A stretch of 64,000 nt of DNA from Symmachiella macrocystis (lineage in GTDB: Bacteria; Planctomycetota; Planctomycetia; Planctomycetales; Planctomycetaceae). Shown one piece after another: positions 16,202 through 25,601 of this stretch. Position 1 is the stretch's first letter. Each line of letters begins with the position of its first letter. The notes under the pieces were generated by a model. It did no database searches, had not been told where the DNA came from, and worked only from the letters and a program-made list of their open reading frames with translations. The stretch spans positions 3,507,490-3,571,489 of the forward strand of contig NZ_SJPP01000001.1 of NCBI RefSeq assembly GCF_007860075.1. The letters run 5' to 3'. The translations under genes and the position numbers were made by a program.

Positions 16202-17548
16202 ATGCGAAACCTTACTCCACTCCTACGAACATGCTGGGTCATCGTCGCTACCCTGTGTCTGTCAGCGGATTCCAATCGCAGTGTCGCTGCCGATGCATTG
16301 GATCGGTTGGATATCGATAAATTACGACAACTCAAAGTCGCCGTCGAAACGCTCAAAACCGACCGACAGCCGGTCACGCGCACAAGTGAATTCACCGACT
16401 ATCGGGCGTGTCTGCATGTGCACTCGTTTCTCTCGCACGATAGCAACGGCACGGTTGAGGAAATCGTCAAAGCCGCCAAGGAAGTCGGCGTGCGCGTGCT
16501 GATGTTTACCAATCATCCGGCGGCCGATTACGACTTTTTTACCGACGGACATCGCGGTCTTGTTGATGGCGTGTTGCTGATCCCCGGTGCGGAGACGACC
16601 GGGTTGTTGTCCTTTCCCACGGCCAGCGTGAAGGACAAACTTGGTTCTGAGCCGCAGGAATTCGTCGATGCCGTGCAACCCGACGGCGGAATGTCGTTTT
16701 TGTGCCACCTGGAAGAACGGATGGATTGGGAGCTGACCGGATTGACCGGCAGCGAGATTTATAACACGCATGCCGACTTCAAAGATGAGGCGCGGTTCAT
16801 TCGCGTACTTCGCGATCCGTTGGCCTTGATGCTCAAACTGGGACCGGCGTTGCGAGAATATCCGCAGGGCGTTTTTGCCGCTCTGCAAAACTATCCGGCG
16901 GATTACCTGAAGAAATGGGATGCCATGTGCGCCATCAAACCGCACACCGGGGTCTCGGCCAACGATGCCCACCATAACCAAGGACTCAAAGCCACCATTG
17001 AAGAGGATGGAAATATACGCATCGACGATGGCTTGGGCGAAAAAGTCGCCCTGATTGATCCTGAGAAGTTGCCGTTGATCAAGCCGCTGCTGTTGGGCAA
17101 AAAGGCGGGGGACGTGGTTTTTGACCTCGATCTGGACCCCTATGCCCGCAGTCTGCACCACGTCAGTACGCATCTGTTAATGAAGGAGCTCACCGAGGCA
17201 AACGTACGCGAGGCCTTACAAAATGGCCGGGCGTATGTGGCGTTCGACTGGATCGCCGATCCGACCGGATTTGTGTTTCAGCTTGAGACCGATGGCAATA
17301 ACTACGAAATGGGGCATGTGTCGCCATTTGTTTCTGGTATGACACTTCACGCCGCCGCGCCGTTGGTCGGTAGCTTTCGATTGATTCGCAACGGCGTCGA
17401 AGTCGCCCGCGAACTGGGCCGTTCCTGCGAATTTTCCGTCCAGGAACCAGGAATTTACCGCGTAGAAGTCTGGTTGAACCTTGAAGAGGAGCCGCGAATT
17501 TGGATTCTGTCCAACCCCATCTACATTCGCGAGCCGGAATCGAAATGA
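16202..17548 (+). CDS. Secreted PHP-domain (metal-dependent phosphoesterase-like) protein
   Basis: A 448-residue exported protein: signal peptide in the first 30 residues (CWVIVATLCLSADSNRSVAA), then a PHP domain. Metal-binding motifs visible are LHVHS (H72, H74), FTNH (H105) and PGAET (E131), with a later HTGVSANDAHH stretch. PHP proteins hydrolyse phosphoesters with two or three metal ions; here the substrate must be periplasmic or extracellular. A beta-rich C-terminal domain (about 380-448) ends the protein. ATG 16202 has AGGGAAAA upstream; the frame extends to 16109 but without a signal sequence. It is divergently arranged with the HGSNAT-like gene. A related CehA/McbA-type protein is encoded at 19092. 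Confidence 0.8.
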   Translation: MRNLTPLLRTCWVIVATLCLSADSNRSVAADALDRLDIDKLRQLKVAVETLKTDRQPVTRTSEFTDYRACLHVHSFLSHDSNGTVEEIVKAAKEVGVRVLMFTNHPAADYDFFTDGHRGLVDGVLLIPGAETTGLLSFPTASVKDKLGSEPQEFVDAVQPDGGMSFLCHLEERMDWELTGLTGSEIYNTHADFKDEARFIRVLRDPLALMLKLGPALREYPQGVFAALQNYPADYLKKWDAMCAIKPHTGVSANDAHHNQGLKATIEEDGNIRIDDGLGEKVALIDPEKLPLIKPLLLGKKAGDVVFDLDLDPYARSLHHVSTHLLMKELTEANVREALQNGRAYVAFDWIADPTGFVFQLETDGNNYEMGHVSPFVSGMTLHAAAPLVGSFRLIRNGVEVARELGRSCEFSVQEPGIYRVEVWLNLEEEPRIWILSNPIYIREPESK

Positions 17549-17839
17549 CCCGATGTACAAATTCATGGACGATTGGAATTGACAGTTGGCTGCTGGGGAA
17601 TTACCAATCAATTGAGACTTGGTCTCAACTTGTTAAATCGGGTGAAAATCTAGCAGTTCTCAATGTTCACGGGCTTTTCGGTTTGTAAACTTGCTGCAAC
17701 AATGCCGCTGAGAAAAATCAGCAGAATCGTTTCTGTCAACCGCCTTCGGATGCCGACTTGAAATGATAGCTTATTGATTTTTGAACCGGTTTACGTTTGT
17801 TTTATTTAGAGATGTTCAACGCTTGAGAAAGGGAGTCAG

Positions 17840-18124
17840 ATGACCCACGTTGTCGCCGAACCTTGCTTTGGCTGCAAGTACACCGACTGTGTGGTGGTTT
17901 GCCCGGTGGAATGCTTTTATGAAGGCGAGTCGATGTTGTACATTCATCCCGATGAATGTATTGACTGCGAGGCTTGCGTTCCCGAATGCCCCGTCGAAGC
18001 CATTTTCCATGAAGACAATCTTCCGGAAGAATGGGCCGAGTATACCGAACTCAATGCGGAACTTGCCCAAACTTGCCCCGTGCTGACCGAGAAAAAAGAA
18101 CCGCTGGCCGGCAACGACAGTTGA
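17840..18124 (+). CDS. fdxA: Seven-iron ferredoxin (FdxA type)
   Basis: A 94-residue soluble electron carrier closely patterned on Azotobacter ferredoxin I. Cysteines C9, C17 and C50 fit the [3Fe-4S] cluster, and C21, C40, C43 and C46 fit the [4Fe-4S] cluster; C12 and C25 correspond to the non-ligand cysteines of that family. KYTDC, CFYEG and [16 protein letters not shown] are all recognisable. The C-terminus is about a dozen residues shorter than the Azotobacter protein. GGGAG lies 5 nt upstream of ATG 17840. The gene is monocistronic, ending at a strong terminator. It may carry electrons for KorAB or the molybdenum hydroxylase (inference). Confidence 0.93.
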   Translation: MTHVVAEPCFGCKYTDCVVVCPVECFYEGESMLYIHPDECIDCEACVPECPVEAIFHEDNLPEEWAEYTELNAELAQTCPVLTEKKEPLAGNDS

Positions 18125-18164
18125 TCGTTCCCGCCGCAACTGTTTTCTCACCTGGAAAACCTCA

Positions 18165-18210
18165 AACGCCTCGCGTTGCAAATCTTGCAACGGTCGGAGG
18201 CGTTTTTTTT
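18165..18210 (+). terminator. Rho-independent terminator after ferredoxin gene
   Basis: AACGCCTC pairs with GAGGCGTT, and inside it CGTTGCAA pairs with TTGCAACG around a short loop; the stem is followed by a run of T residues ending at 18210. It starts 41 bp after the ferredoxin stop codon. Confidence 0.9.
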
Positions 18211-18417
18211 ATTACCCGCACTACTGATCGACTCTCAAAACCCCCGACGTCTATTTCTCAAAACCCTCGACCGCAGTTCGATCACGTGCAATGGGGCGCT
18301 GGATCCAACTCTGGAAAATCTCACCACAATCCCGGAAAAAAGTGGAAATCCAGATTCTCAAATGGCAGAATACGGGCCGTTGCCTAATTGCCCTGTCATG
18401 TTCCAGAGAACGCTCCT

Positions 18418-19083
18418 ATGTACGATGACCGCAGCCAAGACCGCCCGCCGCAGCCAACCGAGGACTTTTACGAAGCGGATTCGGAAGTCCCCGAGACTTA
18501 TGATGAAGCCGAGACGCATCATGAACCCGAGGCGTATGATGCACCCGTAGATTACGATGAAACCGAAGTCTACGAGACACCCGGGCATTCCATCCCCTCA
18601 AGTGAAGGATCGCAACCTGGCGAGTTGATTGCCCAGTTACACTCCGGCGCCAATTGGTTCTATTGGATCGCAGCGCTTTCGGTCGTGAATTCGGTGATCA
18701 TAGCCTGTGGGGCGGACTGGAATTTCGTGGTTGGTTTGGGCGTCACGCAGATCATTGATTTCGTGGCTGCGGGGATCGCCAAGGACTTGGATCCCACGGC
18801 TGCGATGGTTTTAACAGGCATTGCGTTGGCGATCAGTATGACCATTGCCGGAATGTTCGCCGGCATGGGTTATTTAGCTAATCGCGCGCACACTTGGGTA
18901 TTTATTATTGGCATGTTGGTCTACGCGGCTGATGGGCTGATCTTTCTTCTATTTCGAGAATGGCTCAGCGTCGGGTTTCACGCCTTTGCGCTGTTCGGCC
19001 TGTTCTCGGGGTTCAAAGCGGCACAGCAACTGAAAACGTACACCGTCGACCAGCAGTTTCAATTAGCGCCCGAAGCGAGTTAA
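18418..19083 (+). CDS. Membrane protein with acidic N-terminal tail
   Basis: A 221-residue protein of unknown function. Residues 1-65 are a low-complexity acidic stretch rich in Glu, Asp, Tyr and Pro (repeated ETYDE / EAYDAP / EVYETP units), probably disordered and cytoplasmic. Four or five hydrophobic segments follow (about 80-97, 103-121, 128-152, 160-178, 182-200). The upstream frame to 18388 adds only ten residues; ATG 18418 begins the acidic tail. It is convergent with the CehA-type gene, leaving only 8 bp between stop codons. No homolog recognised. Confidence 0.65.
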   Translation: MYDDRSQDRPPQPTEDFYEADSEVPETYDEAETHHEPEAYDAPVDYDETEVYETPGHSIPSSEGSQPGELIAQLHSGANWFYWIAALSVVNSVIIACGADWNFVVGLGVTQIIDFVAAGIAKDLDPTAAMVLTGIALAISMTIAGMFAGMGYLANRAHTWVFIIGMLVYAADGLIFLLFREWLSVGFHAFALFGLFSGFKAAQQLKTYTVDQQFQLAPEAS

Positions 19084-19091
19084 CGACGAAC

Positions 19092-20732
19092 TCACCGGCT
19101 TGGGATCGCCGTCGCGTGCAGCTTGCGATAGACCTCCAGCGCCTGCTCATATTCGGCCAATTCGTCGTCGCTCAGTACACCCCGATTGCGTACGAGTTCC
19201 TGCTTCACGAGATTCGTGAGAAACTGCGTCTCGAATCGTCGTGGACGTAGAGGGCGGTCTTTGATCGTGATATGCACGGGGGCGGTATGCGCAAACCGGC
19301 GGCGGTCGCCTGTCGGCGGGCGAGAAAAACAACGTACTGCAATCCACGACGTTTCCTCGACCGGGATCGTTTCGTTGACCACCTGCTCATGGTGATTGCC
19401 AACCACGGACTCATCTGTCGGTGCAATCGTGCGAATTATCTCACCGTTCTTGATGATCTCGACCGATTCCAGCGGCGTATCGCTCAGCACGGTGGCTTCG
19501 ATACGGACGGACGTGGGCGCATCGTGCACGAACGTCGTCCCGGCCAGCTTGCCGTTGAACGTGGCGGGCAGCATCGGACCGGTGGTGACAAAACTGTGTC
19601 CCGCATCCAATCCGGCCATCCATTTGTCGTAATGAAAACCGTCGGGCAGATGCACGTATACGCGACCAAATCCCAACGGCACAGGATGCACGCCCGAGGC
19701 CGTCCCCGCTGTCGGCCGCATGTTAAACCCGCAATTCAGCAACGCATAGTACGTCTTCAATCCAAAATCGGTCCAACCCCGTTCAGTAAAACCATCGCCG
19801 TCGGTTTCGATCTCCCAGCCGGGGGGAAGTTGGTCGATTGTCCACTGCTTAAAATGGAACTGCGTCCGCCAAATGTGATTGTTGGACAGCTCAAATAGAT
19901 CCACGTCCATCACCGGCACCAGCATCATCGACCAGGGCCAGGAATGTTTGTCCAAATCCAACAGCGCACCTTGTCGCCGTGCTTCGGCAGCAATCGGGGC
20001 AACCGGCGGCGCCGCTAGTCGTAGCGGTTGTTTTTGATTCAGCACAAACACCGCCCCCAACGTGTGCTGTTTTCCATTGACGGAAAACAGTTCGTATTCC
20101 GTGTTCAACGGCCAAATCACGTGCGTCGCATCGACGCGGATTAACTCCGCCTTTGCCGGCACGGACTCATCCCCTTGCGCTGGGGGTGTATAAGCTTTGA
20201 GAACCCAATACGACAGCGGCAATGCTACGTTGAGATCCTCAGCCAGCATCACATTGGGCAGCTCCGCGACAGTGCGATGCACATGAGTGTCGCCGGAATA
20301 CCAGCCCCGCTCGGCCATGTTCACCCATCGTTGTAACCGGATAGTTTCCTCAACCGGCGCGGTTCCCACGGTGATCGTTTTCTTAACGGGACGGTACTCC
20401 TTACCCCGTTCCACCGTAACCGTATAGTCGCCCGGCGGCAGATCGGCCGTAAAAGGATGCGCCGAAACAGTGGTATGCTTTTCAAAACTTTCCGCGGAAC
20501 GTTTCACATCGTACGTCACCGCACTCCCAGCCGAGTCAGCCGATTTGACATGGTAGTACGTCCCCGCAGCGGACCGGAGATAAACGCGGCAAGGCAATGG
20601 CGTGTTGCTGTCCGCATCGACGACCTGGAAACGGACGGGCGTGGTCTCATCGGCCATCGCTGCGAAGAGGTTGGCCAAGAGGCATATCTGAGCAAACAGC
20701 AAACACGTCCAACGGTGGTTCAAGATTCTCAT
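19092..20732 (-). CDS. Secreted CehA/McbA-type metallohydrolase-like protein
   Basis: A 546-residue exported protein. It has a signal peptide (CLLFAQICLLANLFAAMA), an N-terminal carboxypeptidase-regulatory-like beta domain (about 30-135, with FTADLPPGDYTVTVERG), then GWYSGDTHVHR (D148, H150, H152), the metal-binding opening of the CehA/McbA branch of the PHP superfamily. Characterised relatives hydrolyse aryl esters or carbamates, but substrate cannot be inferred here. ATG 20732 has AGGAG 7 nt upstream, which rules out the longer frame from 20789. With the PHP protein at 16202 it makes two exported PHP-superfamily proteins within 4.5 kb. Confidence 0.8.
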   Translation of the reverse strand: MRILNHRWTCLLFAQICLLANLFAAMADETTPVRFQVVDADSNTPLPCRVYLRSAAGTYYHVKSADSAGSAVTYDVKRSAESFEKHTTVSAHPFTADLPPGDYTVTVERGKEYRPVKKTITVGTAPVEETIRLQRWVNMAERGWYSGDTHVHRTVAELPNVMLAEDLNVALPLSYWVLKAYTPPAQGDESVPAKAELIRVDATHVIWPLNTEYELFSVNGKQHTLGAVFVLNQKQPLRLAAPPVAPIAAEARRQGALLDLDKHSWPWSMMLVPVMDVDLFELSNNHIWRTQFHFKQWTIDQLPPGWEIETDGDGFTERGWTDFGLKTYYALLNCGFNMRPTAGTASGVHPVPLGFGRVYVHLPDGFHYDKWMAGLDAGHSFVTTGPMLPATFNGKLAGTTFVHDAPTSVRIEATVLSDTPLESVEIIKNGEIIRTIAPTDESVVGNHHEQVVNETIPVEETSWIAVRCFSRPPTGDRRRFAHTAPVHITIKDRPLRPRRFETQFLTNLVKQELVRNRGVLSDDELAEYEQALEVYRKLHATAIPSR

Positions 20733-20797
20733 CACAGACTCCTGGTCATGGTGAACGACGATTTCAGCGAGGAGGTCAGGCAGCTGCATGACCTAAG

Positions 20798-21136
20798 TTA
20801 CTGATCATTGCTCTTTTTTGTAGCTCGAATTTCCAGAGTCTTGGCGTATTGTTGTTCATGGCTTATCCATAGTAGTGGTGTAAAAAAGAAGTGCATCAGG
20901 AAGGGGAGCCCAAACATATAGAAAATTACACCACCAGGCAGCATCAATCGCACCCACAGAGGCGCGATTTCTGTGTACTGTACCACGGCCAGGATCGCGA
21001 TCGTGATTGCTGCAACTTTTGAATTGATGATGAAGCACTTTCGGCGAAAGTAGCTGATGCCACGCGATCGGACATCCGTCCACTCATCAAATTCACTGTC
21101 AGTCATCGGGCGAATATCTGTAGATGAGTCAGACAT
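20798..21136 (-). CDS. Hypothetical membrane protein
   Basis: A 112-residue protein with a polar N-terminus and two hydrophobic segments (about 41-60 and 64-90, ending with FLMHFFFTPLLW). No known domain. It starts at ATG 21136 and lies 47 bp downstream of another small membrane-protein gene on the same strand, so the two may be co-transcribed. Coding is supported by the hydrophobic pattern, not by homology. Confidence 0.5.
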   Translation of the reverse strand: MSDSSTDIRPMTDSEFDEWTDVRSRGISYFRRKCFIINSKVAAITIAILAVVQYTEIAPLWVRLMLPGGVIFYMFGLPFLMHFFFTPLLWISHEQQYAKTLEIRATKKSNDQ

Positions 21137-21183
21137 GAATTTGCTCGACAGAACGTTTGGTGTTGCTACTGGTATCGATTCAG

Positions 21184-21534
21184 CTAGTAATTCGCAATCG
21201 CGACGCTTCCGCCGACAATCACCATCATTAACGACAGTGCCAGCAATGAAAAGTCGAAGACGCTGGGTTGGCTTACGAATTCTTCTGATTCACGGTCCTT
21301 CAATGTCAGTCTTGCATGAGTGCCACGGCTGATTCCCATCGAAACGCCAATCAATACAAATGTGGTAATGGCTGCAGCATCGGGCGCATGGGGCTTGAGC
21401 CAAATCCAAAACGCGATGTCCAGCAGGAATAGACTCAAGGCGAACCATGCCATTCCAATGGCGAGCAACACACATCGACGACGTCTTCCACGAGGCAATT
21501 CCCGGAGGCGGACGTGGTGTTTGTCACGTGACAT
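21184..21534 (-). CDS. Hypothetical membrane protein
   Basis: A 116-residue protein with a basic N-terminus (RELPRGRRRRC) and three hydrophobic segments (about 22-42, 52-69 and 93-114). ATG 21534 is preceded by GGAGG at 8 nt, a strong ribosome site, and is preferred over the TTG immediately upstream. No family recognised. It sits between the DUF1444-like lipoprotein gene and another small membrane-protein gene, all on the minus strand. Confidence 0.6.
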   Translation of the reverse strand: MSRDKHHVRLRELPRGRRRRCVLLAIGMAWFALSLFLLDIAFWIWLKPHAPDAAAITTFVLIGVSMGISRGTHARLTLKDRESEEFVSQPSVFDFSLLALSLMMVIVGGSVAIANY

Positions 21535-21649
21535 CAAGAGCGCCTCCCCGGTCTGGCATGACGACCACGTTCACACGCGGGCGCGTGTGACATTGCATTC
21601 AAAACTGCAGTTGCCGCCCACTTGCGCCCAACGTTTCATTTTTTGCAGT

Positions 21650-22531
21650 TTATTCAAATTCAGGATACGTGCCAATTGCAGTGATTCCCTCATCCGACAC
21701 TTGAAGGACATCTTTCGTGATCGGATGACCGGAGTTGCGATATTCTTTGATTACGACGCCACCGAGACGAGCCAGGAAATCACGATTGTCGTTGCGAATA
21801 ACGTAGACGAAATCGCGACACGGAACAACGGCACAAACCGGCCAGCCGTGAGTTGGTGAAACAAGATCGCGGAACGCGGGGGACAAAATAAGGGAAGCCT
21901 TGAACGGTGTTTCTTCAGTGGAGATCATCCTCAATTTGTTGACAGCAATGTCCTCAACCTCGATTTTGGTTTCGGCGACGATTGCCGCCATATTTTCTTC
22001 AGCTCGTTCAACGACTTGTTTGCGAGTGACATCCCAGTCATCAAGCATCGATTCGTTGATCCATGTAATTTGGGTGCCGTCGGTGGATGTGAAAACGAAT
22101 ACCTGATTCAGCTGGTCGGTGATGGCAGTAAACAAAACGTCGTCAAAACCCGTTTCATAGTCTGACGTTTCCAGTGAGTACCGGACATACGACTGCACAT
22201 CATCCCATGACGGTATTTCAGCGAAGAAATCGGTGTCAACATTTTCGACGAATCGCACAATGGCATCAGCATCGCCGTCACGATCGTAATTGCGGCGGAT
22301 GTTTTCGAGACTAACTGTGACTGTTTGGTCGTTGATTTGAATCTCGTAAAGTCCTTCCGGCGTCACGGAGTACCCGATGCCGCGTTTGTCGAGTTCGGAG
22401 CAATAGATTTCGTCAGCAGTTCGCATCTGCGGTTCAGTTGAGCAGCCAAGTATCGGCAATAGGCATAGAATTACCAGCGTTTGATACACGGTCGACCTAG
22501 GCGAATAGCTTGGTTTTGGCATGATCAGCAT
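21650..22531 (-). CDS. DUF1444-like lipoprotein
   Basis: A 293-residue protein with a lipoprotein signal (VILCLLPILGC, C30). The mature part resembles the DUF1444 (YtpQ) family: VSLENIRRNYDRDGDADAIVRFV, then a strand-rich section where ITWINESMLDDWDVTRKQVVERAEENM parallels the conserved late motif of that family. Function of the family is unknown, and attachment to a membrane by a lipid anchor is unusual for it. ATG 22531 has AGG at 8 nt; the longer frame (22576) lacks this. It is probably the first gene of a three-gene minus-strand unit with the two membrane proteins that follow. The DUF1444 match is by eye. Confidence 0.6.
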   Translation of the reverse strand: MLIMPKPSYSPRSTVYQTLVILCLLPILGCSTEPQMRTADEIYCSELDKRGIGYSVTPEGLYEIQINDQTVTVSLENIRRNYDRDGDADAIVRFVENVDTDFFAEIPSWDDVQSYVRYSLETSDYETGFDDVLFTAITDQLNQVFVFTSTDGTQITWINESMLDDWDVTRKQVVERAEENMAAIVAETKIEVEDIAVNKLRMISTEETPFKASLILSPAFRDLVSPTHGWPVCAVVPCRDFVYVIRNDNRDFLARLGGVVIKEYRNSGHPITKDVLQVSDEGITAIGTYPEFE

Positions 22532-22995
22532 ATCACCTGCTAGTCTGCTAGTCTGCAAGTTTGCAACCTCATGCACAGGCCACCGTTCTTCGTAAGTTGC
22601 ATTTTACCAACGATTTTCTCGTTTTTCACACGTCTTGGCGCGTAATAGGCGGTTTCCGTCTAACGCTCATCCGGCCGATCGACCAAACCGTCAGCGAGTC
22701 TAGGACCACCTCGCCTACTGACAACGGCTTGATCTTTCACCCCCCCGGTTTCAAAATAGATTGATGGGTGTGCGGGGGCTGGCATGAATGTCTTGTCGCA
22801 AGGTCCGAAGTTAGAGAGTTGAACCAGAGATGTAGGTGAGGCAGCTGCCCGACACAACCTGCGTTTGATAATCATACTCGCAGGACATCAGACCACCGAC
22901 TGATCCTACAGGTTGATACAGCAAGGCGAGTGCGGGGTAGACGTTTCTGGCCGGTTGTCTCGAAGGCATCATGCGGATTCCTTCGGTGTTTGCGG
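22532..22995. other. Intergenic region with a weak small open frame
   Basis: This 464-bp stretch lies between the DUF1444-like lipoprotein and the MoaD-like gene. An 8-bp direct duplication (CTAGTCTG) occurs near 22539-22556. On the minus strand an open frame from 22999 to 22811 overlaps the MoaD-like stop and could encode 53-62 residues, but it has no recognised domain and is left uncalled. Confidence 0.4.
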
Positions 22996-23259
22996 TCAAC
23001 CGCCGCCGATGGCTGGTAGAAAGTGCAGTTCGCTGTCGGGTTTTAGTTTCTGCAACATGCCTTGGCTGGAGACGTTGCCATCTACGGCGACCGCTAGTCC
23101 CGGTTTGATTGCCCCATCAGCGGTCAATCGTGCCTCGATACCCGGATACCGATGCTCCAACTCAGTGATCGCCTCACGGACCGTCTGCGCTTCGATCGTA
23201 ATGCGATCATTGTCGCCGGTGAGTTTGCGAAGCGCGGGCGGCATGAAAGCTGTGGGCAT
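22996..23259 (-). CDS. MoaD/ThiS-family sulfur-carrier-like protein
   Basis: An 87-residue beta-grasp protein ending in LHFLPAIGGG. The C-terminal Gly-Gly (here three glycines) is the site that is adenylated and thiocarboxylated in MoaD/ThiS proteins, and VREAITELEHRYPG is the usual helix after strand 2. ATG 23259 has a strong AAGGA at 7 nt, so the longer frame from 23319 is rejected. It follows the Mo-binding subunit gene by 56 bp on the same strand, which suggests a role in making or sulfurating the molybdenum cofactor of that enzyme (inference). No MoaE or E1-like activating enzyme is in the window. Confidence 0.85.
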   Translation of the reverse strand: MPTAFMPPALRKLTGDNDRITIEAQTVREAITELEHRYPGIEARLTADGAIKPGLAVAVDGNVSSQGMLQKLKPDSELHFLPAIGGG

Positions 23260-23315
23260 ATTTCGTTCCTTAAACTTCGCGTGCCCCCTGTCAAAACCCA
23301 CGACTTCCCCAAGCC

Positions 23316-25601
23316 TCATTGCTGTTTGAGGATTTCGTGCATCACTTTCGGCGGAGACATGGGCAGCTCGTGCATACGAATGCCAATGGCATCGTAAATC
23401 GCGTTGGCCAATGCAGCCGGCGGGGGAACGATGGGGACTTCTCCGACTCCGCGAACTCCGTAAGGGTGCCCGGGGTTGGGGACTTCGACGATGATGGTAT
23501 CGATCATCGGCAGGTCGTACGACGTGGGCATGCGGTAATCGAGATAGGTCGAATTCCGCATCGTGCCTTTGTCGTCGTAGTAATACTCTTCGTTGAGTCC
23601 CCAGCCGATGCCTTGGACCACGCCGCCTTGGATTTGTCCTTCGACATAGGCGGGATGGATCGCCGTGCCGGCGTCCTGTGCGGCGGTGTATCGCAAGATG
23701 GTGACCTTGCCGGTGTCGATGTCGACTTCGACGTCGACCAGATGCGTGCCGAATGCGCCACCCGGTTCTTGCGGATCCGCCGATCCGCGACCGATCACCG
23801 GTTCGCCGACCGTCTGCGCCTCAGCGGCGATTTCTTTGAACGAGAAGCGTTTGCCATCGGGACCGACGACCGCGCCGTCTTTGTAGTCGATCTTGGCGAC
23901 ATCGCAGTCCCAGATTTTGGCGGCCCGTTCGATCAACTGGCCTTGAATGTCCTTGGCTGCCAAATAGGCGGCCCAACCGGTGGCAAATGTCACGCGGCTC
24001 CCGCCGGTCACGTCGGTGTAGCCGATGCTATCGGTGTCGACCACTGTCGGCACGACATCTTCGGCGGCGATGCCGAGTGTTTCAGCCAATTGCATGGCGA
24101 TACCGGCCCGTGAGCCCCCGATGTCGGTGGAACCTTCGATCAATGCGACGGTCCCGTCGGCATTGACGGTGGCTTGAGCAGTCGATTTGAGGCCCACGTT
24201 GAACCAAAAGCCGCTGGCCATTCCACGTCCTCGGTGTTTGCCTTCCAGCGGGGTCTGGTAATGCTCAGAATCGCGAATCGCTTCCACCGTTTCGATCATG
24301 CCAACCCGTGGGAAAACGGGGCCATCGACTCGACGGACCCCTTCCTTGGCCGCGTTATTGATGCGGAACTCGACCGGATCGAGCTTCAGCTTTTCGCAGA
24401 GTTCATCGACCACGGTTTCCGTGGCGAAGGCGGCGTTTGTCGCGCCGGGGGCACGATAGGCGTTGGTTCGTGGTTTATTGACCACAACGTCAAAGCCATC
24501 GACCTTGCCATTCGGAACGTCATAGCAGGCGAAGACACACATCGCACCGGCACCGACCGGCGAACCGGGATATGCCCCGGCTTCATACGCCAGCCAAGCT
24601 TCGGCGGCGGTGATGCGGCCCTCGCTATCAGCTCCCATTTTCACGCGGATTGTCGAGCCTGAGGTGGGGCCGGTCGCTTCGAAGACGTCGGTGCGGCTCA
24701 TCAGCATTTGCACAGGACGTCCGGTTTTCTTCGACAGAATCGCAGCGACGGGGGGCAAATACACAGAGATTTTTCCACCAAAGCCGCCGCCGATTTCCAT
24801 CGGCACCACTTTCACGCGGGAGACCGGCACATCCAGGAGTTCTGCTGTTTGTTGGCGGGCCGTGAACGTGCCTTGTGTGCTCATCCAGATCGTAATATGG
24901 CCGTCGGCATTCCACAGGGCGGTCGCGTTGTGTGGTTCGATATAGCCTTGATGAACCGTGGCAGTGTGAAATTCTCGTTCGACAATCGCATCCGCTGCGG
25001 CGAACCCCGCTTCGAGATCCCCTTTTTCAAAACGGATGTGCGTGGCAATGTTGCTAAGTTGATCCGCAGTTTCGCCTAGATCGTCGGTTTTGATGTCGTC
25101 GTGCAAAAGCGGCGCATCGGCCTTCATCGCATCGAGCACGTTCATCACCGGTGGCAACAGATCGTATTTGACCTCGATGAGTCCCACCGCCTCTTGGGCG
25201 ATGTGAATGTCATCGGCGGCGACGGCGGCAATTGCATGACCGCGATAGAGCACTCTATCGCTGGCCAGGACGTTATCGCTGAGGTGTTTGAGATTGACCG
25301 AGCCTTCACCCAGGTCCGCGATTTTGTCCGTTGCGTCCGGCAAGTCGGCTGCCGTGGCGACCGCGCGCACGCCCGGTAGTGCTTCGGCTTTGGAGGTGTC
25401 GACCGAAATGATCTTCGCATGCGCATGGGGGCTGCGGAGCACAGCGGCCGGCAACATGCCGGTCAGCCGCGTATCGCCTCCATAGCGGGCGCGACCGGTC
25501 ACTTTGTCGACCCCGTCGTGACGAATCGGGCGGGTGCCGATGACTTTGTACTGGCCGTTTGTAGAAGGTTCTTGACCTTGTGTTTTTTCGACGGAAGCCA
25601 T
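23316..25601 (-). CDS. Xanthine-dehydrogenase-family molybdopterin-binding subunit
   Basis: A 761-residue large subunit of a molybdenum hydroxylase. Visible landmarks are IRHDGVDKVTGRARYGGD at the start, LRSPHAHAKIISVD, the Moco-binding GGGFGGKIS segment, the active-site loop NAYRAPGATNAAFATE, and the catalytic glutamate in GVRGVGEVPIVPPP near the C-terminus. The loop is neither the AYxCSFR of form I CO dehydrogenase nor AYRGAGR of form II, so CO oxidation is unlikely; an aromatic, purine or aldehyde substrate is possible. ATG 25601 shares one base with the stop of the iron-sulfur subunit gene (TGATG), implying translational coupling. It probably acts as a three-subunit enzyme with the next two genes. 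Confidence 0.93.
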   Translation of the reverse strand: MASVEKTQGQEPSTNGQYKVIGTRPIRHDGVDKVTGRARYGGDTRLTGMLPAAVLRSPHAHAKIISVDTSKAEALPGVRAVATAADLPDATDKIADLGEGSVNLKHLSDNVLASDRVLYRGHAIAAVAADDIHIAQEAVGLIEVKYDLLPPVMNVLDAMKADAPLLHDDIKTDDLGETADQLSNIATHIRFEKGDLEAGFAAADAIVEREFHTATVHQGYIEPHNATALWNADGHITIWMSTQGTFTARQQTAELLDVPVSRVKVVPMEIGGGFGGKISVYLPPVAAILSKKTGRPVQMLMSRTDVFEATGPTSGSTIRVKMGADSEGRITAAEAWLAYEAGAYPGSPVGAGAMCVFACYDVPNGKVDGFDVVVNKPRTNAYRAPGATNAAFATETVVDELCEKLKLDPVEFRINNAAKEGVRRVDGPVFPRVGMIETVEAIRDSEHYQTPLEGKHRGRGMASGFWFNVGLKSTAQATVNADGTVALIEGSTDIGGSRAGIAMQLAETLGIAAEDVVPTVVDTDSIGYTDVTGGSRVTFATGWAAYLAAKDIQGQLIERAAKIWDCDVAKIDYKDGAVVGPDGKRFSFKEIAAEAQTVGEPVIGRGSADPQEPGGAFGTHLVDVEVDIDTGKVTILRYTAAQDAGTAIHPAYVEGQIQGGVVQGIGWGLNEEYYYDDKGTMRNSTYLDYRMPTSYDLPMIDTIIVEVPNPGHPYGVRGVGEVPIVPPPAALANAIYDAIGIRMHELPMSPPKVMHEILKQQ

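Noticed and set aside
22811-22999. Small frame overlapping the MoaD-like stop codon
   Set aside because: Position would allow coupling, but the start would be TTG or a late ATG without a good ribosome site, and nothing is recognised in it.
23319-24113. 264-codon plus-strand open frame
   Set aside because: It lies wholly opposite the well-supported Mo-binding subunit gene and has no domain; it is a shadow frame caused by codon bias.
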